In this document: positions 48,401 to 60,200 of the stretch, one piece after another
Numbering within the stretch: the stretch's first letter is position 1
Layout: every line of letters starts with the position of its first letter
Origin: Branchiostoma floridae
Lineage: Eukaryota > Chordata > Leptocardii > Amphioxiformes > Branchiostomatidae
Assembly (NCBI RefSeq): GCF_000003815.2
Contig: NC_049980.1
Coordinates: 9,880,360-9,944,359, forward strand
Direction: 5' to 3'
DNA: 64,000 bases
Notes under the pieces: generated by a model
The model's database searches: none
The model's input: the letters and a program-made list of their open reading frames with translations, nothing else
What the model was told of the DNA's origin: nothing
Translations under genes and position numbers: made by a program

Positions 48401-51400
48401 CAGGATCGGGATCCTTCCCAGAAGCCACCACAGGTGGGGGACACAGATGAGCACCACCACACTAAGTACCAGGATGTAGAATCTCAAGGAGTCTTTCCAG
48501 GATGCTGTGCTGGGATGGAAAGTAACAGTCAGTATTTTGTTTAAATCATTCCATGGCAGAGTAAACTACTAGATTTTCAAGTGATCCATCATCTTTAAGA
48601 ATGAAGATAAGGTAAATGATACGTGTATGCATGTATGCAATTTTTCTACCTCTGTTTTCCTGTCTTGTCGTTTGTCACAAACATAAGCGCCGACGCTACT
48701 CCAATGATTGCCAGGCCAAGCGCAACTGACTGAAATGAAAAATTGCATTTTCATAATGATAAAGCACTGAACAAACTTTACATTTGAAATTTATTTGGTT
48801 TGATATTGTAAAGGTTAAAACTGCATAGGTTTTGTGAACAATTCATCTACTATACACAAATCAAAATACACAACCTTGGCTTCACTATTCAGTAGTATAT
48901 GAGGGTTGAATTTGTTAGGAGGCAACCTGAACAGTGAACACTGGTCATTTGCATTGCAATATCGATCTATAGACATCCTCAAAAAGAAAGTCCTTCTACC
49001 TGTAAAAGCTCATACTCCAAACTTCTGTTCCTATAGAAAACATTCTGACAGCTGTCAATCATCAGCAAGGCCACCCCCTCGGAGGCAATCATAGCCTCTC
49101 CCAAGGAGAGGCTGCTGGGAAGGCTGGTCAGCAGGCCATGGAGGACACAGAGACAGAAGACCACACCCAGAATCCCTATGGTAAAATTCCCTATACCTAT
49201 GGTGGCAGAGGGGTTTTGTAGTTAGTACACATTCATGGTGAAATGGAGCTCACAATTTATCTTTTTTTTCATCCGAATTATTCTTTTTCCAGTAGCTAGC
49301 AGTGCAATGTGACAATTGCCCATGCTTTAGGCCATTACATTGGGTCCCCCTGTTCTTCAAGCAGAGGTTCTGGTCAGGTGGATTAAGTAGTGGCCAGGAT
49401 TTCTTACTGCCACATTGCTTACAAAGCTGCAAGAATTCCAGCCACTACTACAAGTATTCCCACAAATGAAACTTCTGCTTGTACAATAGGTCACCCCTAA
49501 TCTTCTCGAGAAGGGCGTTGGGTTATTTTATTTTCAGAAGTTCTGATGTCTGAGGCTGGAGCTCCCACATACAGGGGCTGCCAGCTTTATGTCACATGTA
49601 CACAAACCAGCTCAGCAATAACATTAACATCATCTAAAAGTACTGAAAGCTCAGTTTAAGTCCAGTACTGTACCTAGTGGTAGATCCTGTAAAAGCAGGA
49701 TGAGGAAGACAGAGATAGTGGTGGCTATGGTGCCCATGGTCCTGATGCTGGGTCTGTCTGGATGCAGGTCTGACTTACTGAGCCATACCAAACACACGGC
49801 AGCATGGCTCATACACAGGCTGTAGGCACAGAACATCCCACTCACTCCTGTAACAACATGGGGAGAGACTTAGTCTGTATCACTACACACACCATACTAA
49901 ACACACGGCAGCATGGCTCATACACGGGCTGTAGGCACAGAATATCACACTCACTCCTGTAACAACACGGGGAGAGACTTAGTCTGTATCACTGCACACA
50001 CCATACTAAACACACGGCAGCATGGCTCATACACGGGCTGTAGGCACAGAATATCACACTCACTCCTGTAACAACACGGGGAGAGACTTAGTCTGTATCA
50101 CTGCACACACCATACTAAACACACCGCAGCATGGCTCATACACGGGCTGTAGGCACAGAATATCACACTCACTCCTGTAACAACACGGGGAGAGACTTAG
50201 TCTGTATCACTGCACACACCATACTAAACACACCGCAGCATGGCTCATACACATGTAGCTGTAGGCACAGAATATCACACTCACTCCTGTAACAACATGG
50301 GGAGAGAGTTTGTCTAAGTCACTGCAAGAAGTTAATGTTTGATAAGAAAAGGCAGAGACAATTTCTTGGCTCCAGAAGCTTCTTGATGATCTTCTTATTA
50401 TAAAACCAAAGGTTGCACAAATCCAACTCATGTTGTTACAGTCACAAATGTAAAGGAGTCCTTACAAAGGGCCACTATCTAATGTTAATCTGGCAGCACT
50501 CAGTACCAGATGTGCTTACCATATTCTTTGGCATTTCCATGGAGATTATTGGCCACGAGGACCATGGGGATGAGAATGCTTCCTGTAACCAGCCCACTAC
50601 CAGCTCCAGGTCTTACAAAAAGGGAAGGAGAAAATATTTCAACATGTGTTATTGAGCTCTAAACTAAAATTGCATATCAGTAATGTTTAGGCTAGATTAC
50701 TAAATATGTGAATTGCACAACAGAAAATTGAAACTATGAGTATGAGTTTTGCCGGGACTATCTCACTCAGTTATTTTCATCATCATACCTATAGTCAACT
50801 TTTAATGAAATAAAATGCTTCCCATCAGCCCCTCCCTATTACCATCCTTACCTGAGGTTCCAGCCAAGTGTTTGATCAACAGAACATTTGGGCCATGTTG
50901 ACTGCAATGAAAATGCTCCAATAAACACTGCAATGAAAAGGAAATAATTATTCTCATTACTAGTGCAGAACATACTGCCTCAATGTTTTCTGTGAAATAT
51001 CCCTGAAAACGACAGCATAGGTGACATTCTAGCTCCCTTACTCTTCTCTTGGCATGGAAGCCATGGAAAACTTGACGGTCTGCCTAAACACCACAAACAA
51101 CCACAAACGACTCTAATATGCAGTGTATATGGTGTAACAACCTTGTGTGACGCACTGGAGACCATGTTTAATATGCATTTATGAATTTAAAAAACGCAGC
51201 AACTCCTACTTATTCACCAGTTATTTCGAGTTAGTCCGCTGGTTTCAAGATCGAAGCAATTCTTGGCCTCCATGTTGGATCGCCCATGCTAGGAGTCTGC
51301 ATGGGGAAGTTCTCGCTACCTTCCTCTGCGCCATAGACGACAGAGCAATAAAAATATGGAAGCTGTTGGTTCATAGATTATAGCATACTGCAATTCTATC

Positions 51401-52424
51401 AAAGTTGAACTTATAAAACTTGTATACTAAGTGTTTTTCAGCCTCAAATTCAAGCAAGCTCAATCCAAAAATATGGTAGCCAAGAATTGCTTTAATCTCC
51501 AATTTGGACTAACTCGAAATAACTGGTGAACACGTAGGACTTGCTGCATTTTTTAAATTCATAATTGTATAAACAATGTCTCCAGAGCGTCACACAAGGT
51601 CCACAAGACCCATATATACTGCATATTAGAGTTGTTTGTGGTCGTTTGTGGTGTTCAGGCAGACCCAAACTTAAACTAAAGTAAATTCAATACCACCCTG
51701 GCTGTAAAAAAAGTTAGGTACAGATGTATATGTAAATACTGTTATTAGAAATCTCAGTGCAACACAACTTAAAGGAGGGTTAGGACCACCCTTATACTGT
51801 AATGCTGTCATGTTTTCTATGATACCATTCAGACACAGTAATGGACGGGTTTCAATTTGATACCAGTGTGCAGGGTTGTAGCCAGCCTGAAATCCTTTTC
51901 AGTCCCCTTGATTTTGAATGGGAATCCTATCGAGCACCGAGGGCATGGCGTGACGTTGCTCGTCATTTCTAGGGGGTCTGGGTCCCAGAAAATTTTTGAA
52001 TCAAGACCTTCTGAAACACTATTTCCTGCATTTTGAGGTGCAAATTTTGCTTGTAGACTAAGGCATCTGTTTTGGTGAAGAAGAACACATGGGTTTCAGT
52101 TTTTTTATACCTTTACATATCAATTTTTGTCTGTCCCAGGGGACGGAATGGGGAAAACTTTTTTCAGTCCCCAGCTGCAAAATTCCTTCAAAGGACTGAA
52201 GGACAGGTGCTGGCTACAACCCTGCCAGTGTGTAATGTCAGTGAGCAAAGTAATTACCACAGCATAACATATCAGATGAGTCTTAATTTACCTATGATAG
52301 TAGGCAGGATGAGGTTGGGAGCCATGTTGTAAGCTGTCCACATCACACCTGTGAAGATGACCACACCCTCCCAAACCTCTGCTCCAGGTGTGGCACCTGC
52401 TGGGGTGGGCATCTCAGCTGCCAT
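45427..52424 (-). CDS. DOLK: Dolichol kinase
   Basis: Twelve coding exons: 52424-52292, 50927-50852, 50611-50520, 49847-49674, 49196-49000, 48729-48650, 48509-48365, 47934-47719, 47200-47038, 46382-46284, 45897-45820 and 45575-45427. All splice in phase to 533 residues, close to the 538 of the human enzyme. DOLK is a multi-pass ER membrane enzyme that uses CTP to phosphorylate dolichol, the lipid carrier for N-glycosylation, mannosylation and GPI anchors. Diagnostic blocks are [17 protein letters not shown] at about 333-349, [17 protein letters not shown] near 437-453, [11 protein letters not shown] near 460-470 (the CTP-binding motif of the family) and the ending [12 protein letters not shown] then PLYMYAL. 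Many hydrophobic segments are present. The start is the ATG at 52424; an earlier ATG in the same exon runs into a stop. A 5' UTR exon probably lies near 52985-52895, ending at a GTATTT donor. Confidence 0.95.
46430..46585. repeat. Minisatellite, about 18-bp unit
   Basis: Units like GGTACAGACACTACTG and GGGCTACGGACACTACTG repeat about eight times. It lies in the DOLK intron just upstream of exon 10 (in minus-strand order). It creates an open frame of Thr/Gly/Asp repeats on the plus strand that I do not regard as a gene. Confidence 0.8.
47577..47713. mobile_element. Small foldback element (family copy 4)
   Basis: The left arm TAGCCTGGGTGCCATCCTC and the right arm GAATGGCACCCAGGCTA pair almost perfectly (element about 47589-47702). 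Flanks ATCTTTCAAACAT and ATCTAAAACAT may be an imperfect target duplication. It sits in a DOLK intron. Confidence 0.65.
48010..48262 (+). mobile_element. tRNA-derived SINE, copy 1
   Basis: The 5' part contains GTAGGTCGTGAGTTTGATCC, which resembles a pol III B box. The body CTCTGCTTAGCACTAAGCAT through CTACCAGTGGACTTAAG, ATTGCACAAAGTTGTGTGGC and GGAGATGGGTGCCGCCC is shared with a second copy at 59541-59806 in the same orientation. The A-box half is degraded. Confidence 0.75.
49848..50310. repeat. Tandem array of 109-bp units copying the start of DOLK exon 4
   Basis: The block GGAGAGACTT starts at 49862, 49971, 50080 and 50189 (last, variant copy at 50301). Each unit holds, on the minus strand, the acceptor TGTTACAG then GAGTGAGTG[TG]GAT and about 65 bp of exon 4, ending near CATGCTGCCGTGTGTTT. 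Copies are nearly identical; a few bases separate them from the functional exon at 49847-49674. Confidence 0.9.
51077..51665. mobile_element. Foldback element with about 155-bp inverted repeats
   Basis: GGTCTGCCT[A/G]AACACCACAAA begins one arm at 51077, and its reverse complement ends the other at 51665. Pairing continues through ACTCTAATATGCAGT, GTGTGACGC, ATTTATGAATTTAAAAAA and GGTGAA[C/T]... to TTATTTCGAGTTAGTCC. Flanks AAAACTTGAC and CAAACTTAAAC are similar. Long arms with a short middle and a 9-10 bp flank repeat recall MULE-type elements; that is a guess. It lies in DOLK intron 1. Confidence 0.75.
51871..52224. mobile_element. Non-autonomous hAT element with 8-bp target duplication
   Basis: CCAGTGTG occurs exactly at 51863-51870 and 52225-52232. 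The ends CAGGGTTGTAGCCAGC and GCTGGCTACAACCCTG are perfect 16-bp inverted repeats, with further pairing (TCAGTCC) inside. CAGGG ends with an 8-bp duplication are the hAT signature. There is no transposase. It lies in DOLK intron 1, about 70 bp from exon 1. Confidence 0.85.
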
Positions 52425-53258
52425 CTGACATGGCTGGTAAGAACAATCAGGCTGAAATAAAAGTTGACGACAAACTTGACTGTAAGGCTACGGTATTTCA
52501 AGATCTGTCCTGGAAATGAGACTTATAAACATTGGATTATCTTGAGTAGAATTTCGTAGGTAAAAGTTGGCATGCATAGGTTGATAGGATGTTCCTGTCA
52601 ATAATTAAAGAATTTTGGCACTCTCAAGTTAAAGCCATCCAATAAAAATCGTTCCTGTCAATAGATGTTTGGGGCACTGTTGACAAGAAATCTTTGCATC
52701 ATTGACCAAATGTTCTTGTTAATAAGATGTCTTTGTACTATTGATGTTCCTGTCATTAAGAACTCTGTAATGGCATTATTGACAAGATATTATCGTCAAA
52801 TTAACGTTAACGTTATAAATAGTCACACCGAACAAAGTTTGTCGTCTGCTAAACATTATGTGAGGTCTAGTCGAATCGAGCTCTAACGCTAAATACCTTT
52901 GAACACAACGTAGACTTGGGATAAGGAACAGACTCTGCACCAAAAGACTCCACAGTACAGGACTGATACTTCGTGCAAGCAACGATGGTGAAGAAAACTT
53001 CCTTTATGGTGACAAATTTCGTAATGTTGCGATCACGCCAGCGATCAGCTGATATGGACCGGCCCAGTTTACAGCTGTCGTAAATCAGAGGTATGAAGGG
53101 AATGCTGTTAAAGATATGAAACTATATGCATCTATAGTCTTGCAAAATGCATATATTGGGGATATTTTCTCACAAAGGCAAAGTTAGATGCGTCAAAATA
53201 ATAGAAAATACTATGTCGTAAAATAGGGGCGTATCGCGTTGGTGGCACTTTTTCCAAA
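52425..53258. promoter_or_regulatory. Shared 5' region of DOLK (-) and SLC35A4 (+)
   Basis: The DOLK start codon (52424, minus) and the SLC35A4 start codon (53259, plus) diverge across 834 bp. A probable DOLK 5' UTR exon ends at the GTATTT donor near 52895, so the two transcription starts may be only about 200-300 bp apart. The middle has no TATA box that I can defend. From 52540 to 52800 there are several spaced copies of TTCCTGTCAATAA (one recurs at 53640), a small dispersed repeat. Confidence 0.55.
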
Positions 53259-53266
53259 ATGGCGGC
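53256..53266 (+). promoter_or_regulatory. YY1-like site overlapping the SLC35A4 start codon
   Basis: AAAATGGCGGC matches the YY1 consensus AANATGGCGGC, with the ATG of the motif being the predicted start codon. Such sites are common at the 5' end of animal housekeeping genes and often set the transcription start. Confidence 0.5.
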
Positions 53267-56200
53267 GATTTCAAGAGAGGTAATTCCGAAATCAATGAAA
53301 ATATCATTTTTAAGTCGTTCTGTGTTTGTTTTTCTCGTATCGAATGGCTCCCTTGTGATGTTTGTATTTTCCAGAAGCTTCCACTGTACTTAAATGAGAG
53401 ACATGGGGACAGACAACCCAGCAGTCTTCAGTGGACCGTTATGTTGATATCTGGGTGAGGCACATACTAGTACTAGTATTGATCGATCTTTGAAATTTGA
53501 TAAATCTCTTATGTTTGTAATATGAACATGATGAGACTATAATAACTATGACAGATAATTGATGTATATTATTATTAAATACTTATTCAAATGAATTCCT
53601 GTCAATAAGACTTTTTATTGCACCACTGGCAGGATGTTCCTGTCAATAACCATGGTGTTGACAGATTTCGCTTTTGTTTCACCAGTGTCTTGATCTACGG
53701 GTCTCACTCTGTACTACTGAACCTGTGTAAGGTGGACGGCAAGATTCCTTTTAACTCAGCATCAGTCGTTCTCATGATAGAGCTGACAAAGGTAAACTAT
53801 ATGTAATGTTAACGATGTTACTATAGCTAGTGATCTAGAAAACAATAAGTCATGTCCCTCATTTATCTTAATTATACAATCTGTTCTGTTTTGCTTTAAG
53901 TGTAAAAACCTCTATCATTGTGATCTGAACAGTGACAAACTAAGTGCATAATGTTGCTGATTCAATGTAAGAAACATTGATAACCTTTGAAGTTTGAGTA
54001 TATATCATACAACGATATGTTATGGATTTCTCGCTTGCACTACTAGTGCTATTCATTCTGAAACTTTGAATGAATGAAGTCTGAGTTCATTCTTAAAAAT
54101 TTCTCCTCTAATGTGGATCAAGGCAAGCATCATTCGTTCATCATTAAGATTTTAAAGAAACTGTATCAGTATATGTTAAATTGTTTTGAGAGGTGAATAT
54201 CACATTAATAACATTCTATATTTGCAGCTGTTGTTTTCATTAACAATGCGGCGCCTGGAGCTGGGTATCAGAGTTGGTAGCGGCAGGCTGGGGTTACCCA
54301 AGGTGAAGTACTGGGTCCCCTTCAGTGTCCCCGCCCTGCTGTACTGTATCAACAATAACATTGTGGTGCACATACAACTGTATATGGACCCTGCCAGCTT
54401 TCAGGTATGGTATCTCCCTATAACTGACCAGTACCTTCCCCAACAACATGATAATCATCATCATTCTTGCCACACTTTGCCGCCAAAATATAACCAGAAA
54501 AAATTATGATGGGAAGGATGCCTTCCCATTACTGCTGTATTGGCATGACTTGTAAGACATGTTTTCTAAACATTGTTTGGAAGTGTGTTTTTCCCTGTTT
54601 TACGTTAGGAAAATATTTGTTAATTAGGTCCTAAGCAGTGTTACTGTTTTTCAGGTATTGAGTAACTTGAAGATAGCAGCAACAGCTGTATTATACAGAA
54701 TGGTCATGCAAAGGTAATTGCCTTTTCACATTGTTTACTGAATATAAATACTATACCGTAAACATCACAGATATAGAAATGTATGCTTGTGAAGTTCAAA
54801 TAGTATTTTTTTGTTTTGCTAATGGTGGTACCTGCCACCTATGTAGTATTTCTCATACAATGATTCTCTGTACAGACCACTTAATTTGCAAACGTGCTCC
54901 CTACCAGAAGCTCTTGATGTAGTTCCCCCATGTTCCAACAGGAGGCTCTCCTGGATACAGTGGTCAGCTCTAGCACTGCTCACCATAGCAGGGATCAGTA
55001 ACAGGTTCGTAACTTTTTAACAAATTCCTGCATGCTCAGCACTAAGGCAAACAGTTTCTAGTTATGGGCACCTATTGGCAACATACACAGTCATCTGTTT
55101 CTTCTTACATGCCAAGGATGTACTCTTTTGTTCATGCTCTTGTATGTGCTTTAAAAAGCTTGTAAGTTGTAGTCAAAGCTTCATAAGCTTTTGCCTGCAA
55201 TGTACACATACTAAAAGCATTCATGCTGTTGTTTTGACATTTGTCCCACAGCTATGGGGGCCTGATGAATGCTGGCACTGTTGATGAATATGACACATCA
55301 AGTAAAGTCCATGTCACCATGTGGGGTCTTGTGCTTGTCCTTACCTACTGTGCAATATCTGGTACATCAGGTGTTTATACAGGTAACTCCTTCAAGTGTA
55401 TGATGGGTTGTAACTGGGGGTAGTTTGCCGACAGCAAACAATTGTTGAAATGACTCATATTAGAAGTATTGAGACTATCAATGTGCAACTTGCATTGCTT
55501 ATCTCACTTTGGCGTGCAGCATTGCATTTTGATTCATTTTCTTTGAAAACATTGTCAGTTCTTAGTATCAGTTCTATTGGGTAATGTATTTGTTAAAATG
55601 GTTGTATCTATTCCTTTACAGAGTTTATTTTGAAGAGACAACCACAGCTGTCTCTGCATGTTCAGAACATCTTGCTGTACATCTTTGGAGCTGTCCTCAA
55701 CTTGTTCGTCTTCCTGGGTAGTAGTTGGTCAAGCACTGATGGTGAGGCAATAATCTCTTGCATTTGCCAACCACTGACATGAAAACTTAATGCTTTTTTT
55801 TCTTTTATTGAAAAGAGAATGATGATATGACGATTGATACGTTTCTTCAGGAACAGCAGATTTCTTTGCCGGGTATACTGTGATAACATGGGTGATCATC
55901 CTGACACAGGTCAGTGGTTCATACATTCATGGAGGAGTGAATACTGTAGACCGATCTTGACTGTCCATCACAATTAGCACTTCAACCAATTATAGAATTA
56001 CAATTAGCTGTTTGACCAATCAGAGAATGGCTGTATGTCTACATTTGAACAGATGTTGGCAGGGCTATGGCCCAAAATAGGGATCAGTCTATTCAAGGTG
56101 GATAAAACCTCCAAGGTTTGTTGGGTGTGTAGTTTGCTTGCGGAAGTTTGATGAACATGTGTTTTCTACACAGCTTATTTTCTATGAGAAATTCTATCAC

Positions 56201-56594
56201 TGTGTAGTGATGTTGATGATTGTCAGTGCTATATTCACACATAAATAGCATCAATGGCAATCATACTTTCAAGTTTCACTTCATCATTAGAATGAATGAA
56301 GAATTACACATGATGCAACTAGAAAGCCATGTTGTGTTCCACTTTGTTGTTGGGGATGGGTGTGATGCTAATATAAATATGCATGCTTTTTTTATTTTGT
56401 AGGCAGGAAATGGCTTAATCATCTCAGCAGTGATGAAACATGCCAGTAACATCACCAGACTCTTCATCATCTCCTGTGCCATGCTGGTCACCACTGTAGC
56501 CTCCATGGTGCTGTTTTCTCTGGAGCTCAACCTCTACTTCTGCTTCTCCTTTGTGTTAGTTATAGTAGCCATGGTACTGTACCATAGGAAATGA
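53259..56594 (+). CDS. SLC35A4: SLC35A4-type nucleotide-sugar transporter family protein
   Basis: Ten coding exons: 53259-53279, 53375-53454, 53686-53791, 54228-54404, 54655-54713, 54942-55004, 55252-55382, 55622-55741, 55851-55909 and 56403-56594. They join in phase to 335 residues (human about 324). The protein is a multi-pass Golgi membrane protein of the nucleotide-sugar transporter family. Matching blocks are LIYGSHSVLLNLCKVDGKIP, SVVLMIELTKLLFS, PALLYCINNNIVVHIQLYMD, QVLSNLKIAATAVLYR, GVYTEFILKRQPQLSLHVQN and NGLIISAVMKHASNITRLF. The order and spacing fit SLC35A4 better than SLC35A1-A3 (MDP-x-x-F/Y-QVLSNLKI and SAVMKH). Substrate in this organism is unknown, and in the family it is debated. 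It is divergently paired with DOLK. The start codon lies inside a YY1-like motif. Confidence 0.93.
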
Positions 56595-57298
56595 GCATGA
56601 CGTAAATACATGTGCTTGGATATACAATGCTGGGGCAACCCCAAAAGTAAGGGTGTAGAAGTACATGTAGACACATTTGGTATTTTCTTTGGTGCTGAAT
56701 TTTTTTATTCATTTGTTTATTGTATGGCAGGAAACTACAGATGTACATACGTTTAAAACAAAACTGGGGAACATTTACATATTGCTTGCAGGTACATGAA
56801 CATTTTAGAATGTGTGGATGAATGTACAAATGTTAGAACATGTAAACCATTTATTGTAACTCTTATTGAAACTTAAGCAACTCTTACAGGTACAAGTCAT
56901 GCTGTAATATTTCATCATTGCAAATATTTGATAACCAATATTTGAGAGAGTCATGTTTGTTCCTACATTTAAAATCAAATGACATGCCCTACTCTCTTCA
57001 TTAAGGACTGCAATATTAATTGGATTTACAGTATTAAGTCACATCAAGTGTTATAACAAGTGCAATAATGCAGTATCTGTCTGTAATATGACAATCAAAT
57101 GTCCAAAAAAAATGGAAGTTAGGACATGAAATATTTATTCAGTCAAACAGGAATAACTGTGTACATGTATTAATATTAAATCTAATACATTCTGTTTTTT
57201 AGTATATAGGTTTGAGTTGTTGGTTTTGTTGTTGTTGTTGTTGTTTCATCATGTCCAGGAAGCGACTTGTTGCCAGACCGTTTCCCCAGCGGGAAGTC
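56595..57298. other. Intergenic region, convergent 3' ends
   Basis: This is the 3' UTR of SLC35A4 and the 3' end of the minus-strand extracellular protein gene. It is AT-rich, with a GTT repeat (seven units near 57221-57244). I see no gene and no canonical plus-strand AATAAA that I can assign with confidence. Confidence 0.45.
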
Positions 57299-60200
57299 TC
57301 AGAATTCCTGTGTCATTAGCTGTAATGGTAGAGAAGACGTATTATAGGGTGCTACACAAAGTATGGTATTCAAGTTGCTCAAAAGATGTTATATGTATTC
57401 ACAGTGCCAAAATCTATAAATGATTGGTAGTAAAGAAATTTGTGGACCAACAGGAAATGGTGTGATGAGCTCAAAAGTTTAGAACAGCCGTTCAGCACCA
57501 TGGAGAAATCCAATGGAATACAGTACAGGAATTCATAGGATTTGGAATTTTTTCTGAAAGATGCAATACTGTGAGGTTGGAAGGTCTGTGTTGTAGGAAA
57601 AAAAAACTTTGGAACTGTAGGTATTAACGGAAAGTATTGGATTTGTATTATAGCAATGCCAAGAATGGAAATACATTTCTGTTATTTTAACCCGAAAATG
57701 AATATCCAGAAGGTCTGGATTCAATGTGAAAACATAATTGTAGGCAATGCATTGAATATGAATGCAAATTCTCATTCTCATTGACAAGGTAACTTGTAAG
57801 GTGCATCCTGACGAAAATGGTATGTTGTGGTTTAAGTAAAAGTTGCACACTAACCTCTCCATGTAGTCCCGTATGCTGTAGAGCCGTCTGCGTTTTCCCC
57901 TTCTCTTACCTCCATGGCGGGTACATAGTCCGCCCCCCTGGCCCTGGTCCAGTCGTCCCGCGGGACGGAGTACCAGTTCCTCCCGTCATCCTCGCTCACC
58001 ATGTAGGCCCTGCCGCAGTGACTCACCCCGTACAGCTGGGACTCCGCCTGGGACACACCAAGCAGGCTGCCCAGCATAGGGCTCAGAACTACAACAGGGA
58101 CAAAATGTTTTAGTAGACTTCGTCAAAATATTTGGTACTACTTATTTTACTTGCTAATACTAATAACACTGACAATTTTTGAAATTATGACTCCACATAA
58201 GTTAACACTATCCTGTATTTGTTAAGTTAAGATGGTTTGAATTTTTGGGACCATTTCCATATCGTTTTTTTCTCGAATTCTTGTTACATGCACACGCTTA
58301 ATGGTTTCTCAATTCTATGATGAGAGCGCAAACGTGTCGAATAACTACAGTTTCCCCACCTCTCCAGTTCTCATGTTGGGACGGGTTGTTCTCATCGTGG
58401 GTAAAACAGGCATTTAAACCTCGACGGCGTCTGAAATGAAGTTCATGATAACTCCTTATAGTTGACCTTCGCAGGATGTGCGCATGTACATCAACAATTA
58501 AATTCCAGAGTTGGTCACTTTTGGGCGTGATAGGCCTAGTCGTATCATTAAAAGTAGGTATGAGCTTGCTGAGTCGAAGAGGGCTGTTTAGGTAGCATAT
58601 AGTTACGCTCTGTGATTGGTATTGTTAACATTACTTACCTAGCGTAGTTACAAAAGTACACCTTGCTGTGTTGAGAATCAACCAGAAAGCTCTTCTCATA
58701 AAATTCTGAAATAAGAGAGGAAATTGCTAAAGTTTAGTTACCATTCAAGCACATGGATATTAATTATAACCGACGGCGGGCAAGACATTACAAATGAAAT
58801 AACGTACAAGATCCAACATTAGGATTTCTTAACTACAGTTTTGTATGGTCTTTTGTTTTACTTACCTGGGACGGTCCGTCGGTCAGCCTCAGCTGTAAGA
58901 ATGCCAAACAATAAATTACTTTCAACAGGCATCAGCTAAATTAATGCATGCAACTTCCTGATATTCCGAGAACAGTAATGCACATAGCACTGAGGTATCG
59001 CATACAACATCTAGGTGCTTGACGAGTGTATGACAAGAAAACATAATCATCAGGAGGACAAAAAATCATCAAATCAACGTGGCGTGCGTTACATACGAAG
59101 TATTTTGTAGAAGAATTGCAGCAGCTTTGCCTCGGTACGCAGCCGTTTCCCCGGGAGGGCTGTCCCGCGGTACAGGGTCTCCACAGGCCCCACAAAGCGG
59201 TGGTCTCCCGCCCGCTCCTTTTGGTCAGGGTCGATCCGCATCTTAAATGTGAACCTGAGTCGATCGGTTAGGCCCAGCTGAGGCCACTGAGAAAAGATTT
59301 GGAGTGGTAGAAGCAAACATTGTTGATGTAGGTCTAACTCTTTTGAATGAAGAAAAGAACAGTCCACAGGAAATCTCGAGCAAGCTTATCTCATTGCAAA
59401 CTTGCTTGCAAACAAGTTTGAAAACTTAGCAATTAGGAAAGCATTATTGCTTCCATCGACAAAATGCTACAAAGAAATGGCAATCTTATCAATTCAATAT
59501 AGGCACCACATCAATAGATGACGCTTTCTCTCCCTGTATCACGGGCGCAATGGTCAAAGGGATAGACTGTTAACCTTGCAGTCGGTAGGTCGTGAGTTCC
59601 ATACACGACCGAATCATACATATCAAAGAGTGATAAAGAATGATACATGGTAATTTCTCTGCTGAGCACTAAGCATTTGAGCAAGTGTATGGTAGTTGAA
59701 CACGTACAGTACTACCAGTGGAATATCCTCCTGCATACAGAGATTGCACAAAGCTGTGTGGCCAAAGGCTACAGGAACGGAGATGGGTGCTGCCCAGTGT
59801 ACTATTTGGTTAAAAAAGGATTCCTTTTTTCTCTCACTCCGCGTCTTACCTTGAACAGAATGGTATTCGCCTTAAGGACCACAGTTGGCTTTGACCCATC
59901 ATCGAGTTTTCCGAAGCTGACGAACTTGACGAACGGTGTTGAGATGAGTTTGACCGTGACGTTATACGCCGTCGCCGTGGAGTTGGGGTCGTGACGTAGG
60001 TCAACGTTAAACGTCACCATTTCCCTACAAATGATTGCTAACGGTTAACGATTTCATTTTAAATTTATACAAGTAAGAAGGGGATAAGCTTCTATACATG
60101 AAGCAGTGATTGTTGGTTAAGTTAAGAGTTAAACGTGATTCGAGAGAAGACCAGCGAATGTATTGACGTAGCGCTAGCCCTTTATCCGCGGGTCGCGAGG

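Noticed and set aside
49848-50310. CRISPR-like or regulatory tandem array
   Set aside because: Units are 109 bp with no spacers and copy a neighbouring exon border; the genome is eukaryotic.
51147-51383. Plus-strand open frame of 78 codons in DOLK intron 1
   Set aside because: It lies inside the foldback element and its arm; no protein similarity.
55955-56100. Possible inverted repeat TAGACCGATC / GATCAGTCTA in an SLC35A4 intron
   Set aside because: Only about ten bases pair, with mismatches and no flanking duplication; too weak to call an element.
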